From positions 1 through 17,258 of the forward strand of contig CAMLFP010000078.1 of assembly GCA_946479335.1 (NCBI GenBank): a stretch of DNA of 17,258 bases, read 5' to 3'. Under the pieces are notes generated by a model, which was given only the letters and a program-made list of their open reading frames with translations, made no database searches and had not been told where the DNA came from. Numbering within the stretch: position 1 is the stretch's first letter; every line of letters begins with the position of its first letter. The stretch comes from an uncultured Archangium sp. GTDB lineage: Bacteria; Myxococcota; Myxococcia; Myxococcales; Myxococcaceae. Below, one piece after another: positions 16,375-17,258 of the stretch. The position numbers were made by a program, and so were the translations under genes.

Positions 16375-17258
16375 GCGCCAAGGTTCGCATGGTTCCGGCG
16401 GTGACGCCGAACTGCTCGTGCGCGGAGATGGCCTTCACCAACGCCTGCGGCGAGGTCTCTCCGGCGACCAGCTGCACCCACGCGCCCAGCACCGCGGTCG
16501 CGACGGCCTGGTCTTCCCACACGAACTCCACGCGGAAGCGCTTCACGCCGGCGCGCAGCAGCCTCGGCACCGCCGACGCGGCGCTCTGCGCCTGGGCGTT
16601 GAAGACGGTGTTGCGGCAGCCGATGTCGACCACCACCGGGTGCTCGCGCCCTTCGCGGTCGCGCAGCGCCACCTTCGACGACTCGCAGGGGCGCCCGCAG
16701 GTGCGGAAGTCGCGGCCCCGCGAGAGCGCGTGCGCGTAGACGCAGTGCTCGGTGTGGAACGTCGCGATGTGGTGGTGCACGGTGACGGTGAGGCGCTCCG
16801 CAGGCACGCCGGCCAGCAGCGCAAAGAGCTGCGCCTCGTCGAGATCGTGCGCGGCGGTGAGCGTGTCGCAGCCCAGCGCCAGCAGGTGCCGCGCGGTGAC
16901 GGAGTTGGTGACGTTGAGCGAGAAGTCGCCGTGCACCTGCGTCGCCGAGGCGTCGCGCGAGAAGTGCACGAGGCCTCCCCAGTGCCGCACGAGGATGCCG
17001 TCGGGCGCCAGCTTCTCGAAGCGGCGATCGACGCCGTCTTCTCCCGGCTTCTGCACCCGCGTGGTGGCGATGACCACGCGCAGGCCGGCTTCGCGCGCGC
17101 GCCGTACGGCCTTCTCCAGGCCGAGGAGCTCCATCCAGTCGAGCTCGACCTCCTGGAGGCCACTCGCGATGACCGCTTCGAGCTGCGCCGCGGTGCGCAC
17201 CAGGGGCACCACCGTCGGGCGCTCGGGGGGCGACCATTCGCGGCGCGCGGGGCGCTGT
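16364..17258 (-). CDS. Peptidase U32 family protein, C-terminal part (partial, N-terminus beyond right edge)
   Basis: The frame is open from the right edge to TGA at 16366-16364, about 297 codons. A GTG at 17212 is possible as a start, but conserved-looking sequence and an open frame continue to the edge, so the gene is probably cut. The segment HHHIATFHTEHCVYA, then TCGRPCESSKVALRDREG and HPVVVDIGCRNTVFNA is characteristic of U32 proteins. Four cysteines (TEHC, TCGRPC twice, IGCRN) have the spacing style of U32 members such as UbiU/UbiV, where four cysteines hold a [4Fe-4S] cluster. U32 proteins include collagenase-like peptidases and tRNA, rRNA or ubiquinone hydroxylation factors such as TrhP, RlhA and UbiU/V, so peptidase activity should not be assumed. 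It overlaps the chorismate mutase gene by 11 nt. That is notable because tRNA ho5U formation by TrhP depends on prephenate. Confidence 0.85.
   Translation of the reverse strand, partial: QRPARREWSPPERPTVVPLVRTAAQLEAVIASGLQEVELDWMELLGLEKAVRRAREAGLRVVIATTRVQKPGEDGVDRRFEKLAPDGILVRHWGGLVHFSRDASATQVHGDFSLNVTNSVTARHLLALGCDTLTAAHDLDEAQLFALLAGVPAERLTVTVHHHIATFHTEHCVYAHALSRGRDFRTCGRPCESSKVALRDREGREHPVVVDIGCRNTVFNAQAQSAASAVPRLLRAGVKRFRVEFVWEDQAVATAVLGAWVQLVAGETSPQALVKAISAHEQFGVTAGTMRTLAHES

Overview
The window is very GC-rich, with strong G/C preference at third codon positions. Long spurious open frames therefore run antisense to almost every real gene. Codon style, a giant secreted metzincin lipoprotein, frequent GTG starts and several starts without a Shine-Dalgarno sequence suggest a myxobacterium or relative (Myxococcota). 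This is inference, since no taxonomic marker lies in the window. I found no insertion sequence, prophage or CRISPR array.

Layout. (1) 1-5240, minus strand: a tight three-gene operon, read from the right. It encodes a MoxR/RavA-like AAA+ ATPase with a very long helical tail, a large protein with a C-terminal von Willebrand A domain (ViaA-like architecture), and the start of a PspA-like coiled-coil protein cut by the left edge. (2) 5266-6270, plus: a divergent CPBP/CAAX-type intramembrane protease. Only 25 bp separate the two start codons, and the gap holds a two-fold symmetric TATA-like -10 element that could serve both directions. (3) 6456-7361, plus: a solitary AbiEi-like winged helix joined to a DUF559/Vsr-like nuclease domain, preceded by a 37-nt inverted repeat. 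(4) 7416-7661, minus: tRNA-Gly(CCC) and tRNA-Glu(CTC) with a recognisable promoter and terminator. (5) 7711-10069, plus: a packed operon of a YciO/Sua5-type protein, XerD, and an apparently exported formylglycine-generating-enzyme homologue that keeps both catalytic cysteines. (6) 10169-16047, plus: a predicted outer-membrane beta-barrel overlapping (ATGA) a 1584-residue lipoprotein metzincin, ended by a textbook terminator. (7) 16126-17258, minus: a small AroQ chorismate mutase overlapping the 3' end of a peptidase U32 family gene that runs off the right edge.

How it may work together. The ATPase, VWA and PspA-like proteins look like one remodelling machine, probably membrane-directed by analogy with RavA-ViaA and PspA. 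The membrane protease that shares its promoter could be co-regulated. The barrel and metzincin form a two-gene cell-surface module. YciO-like protein, XerD and FGE are transcriptionally linked, but I see no evident shared pathway. The most interesting items are the ATPase/VWA/coiled-coil operon with its symmetric divergent promoter, the AbiEi-nuclease with its inverted repeat, and the cysteine-complete FGE with no sulfatase nearby.
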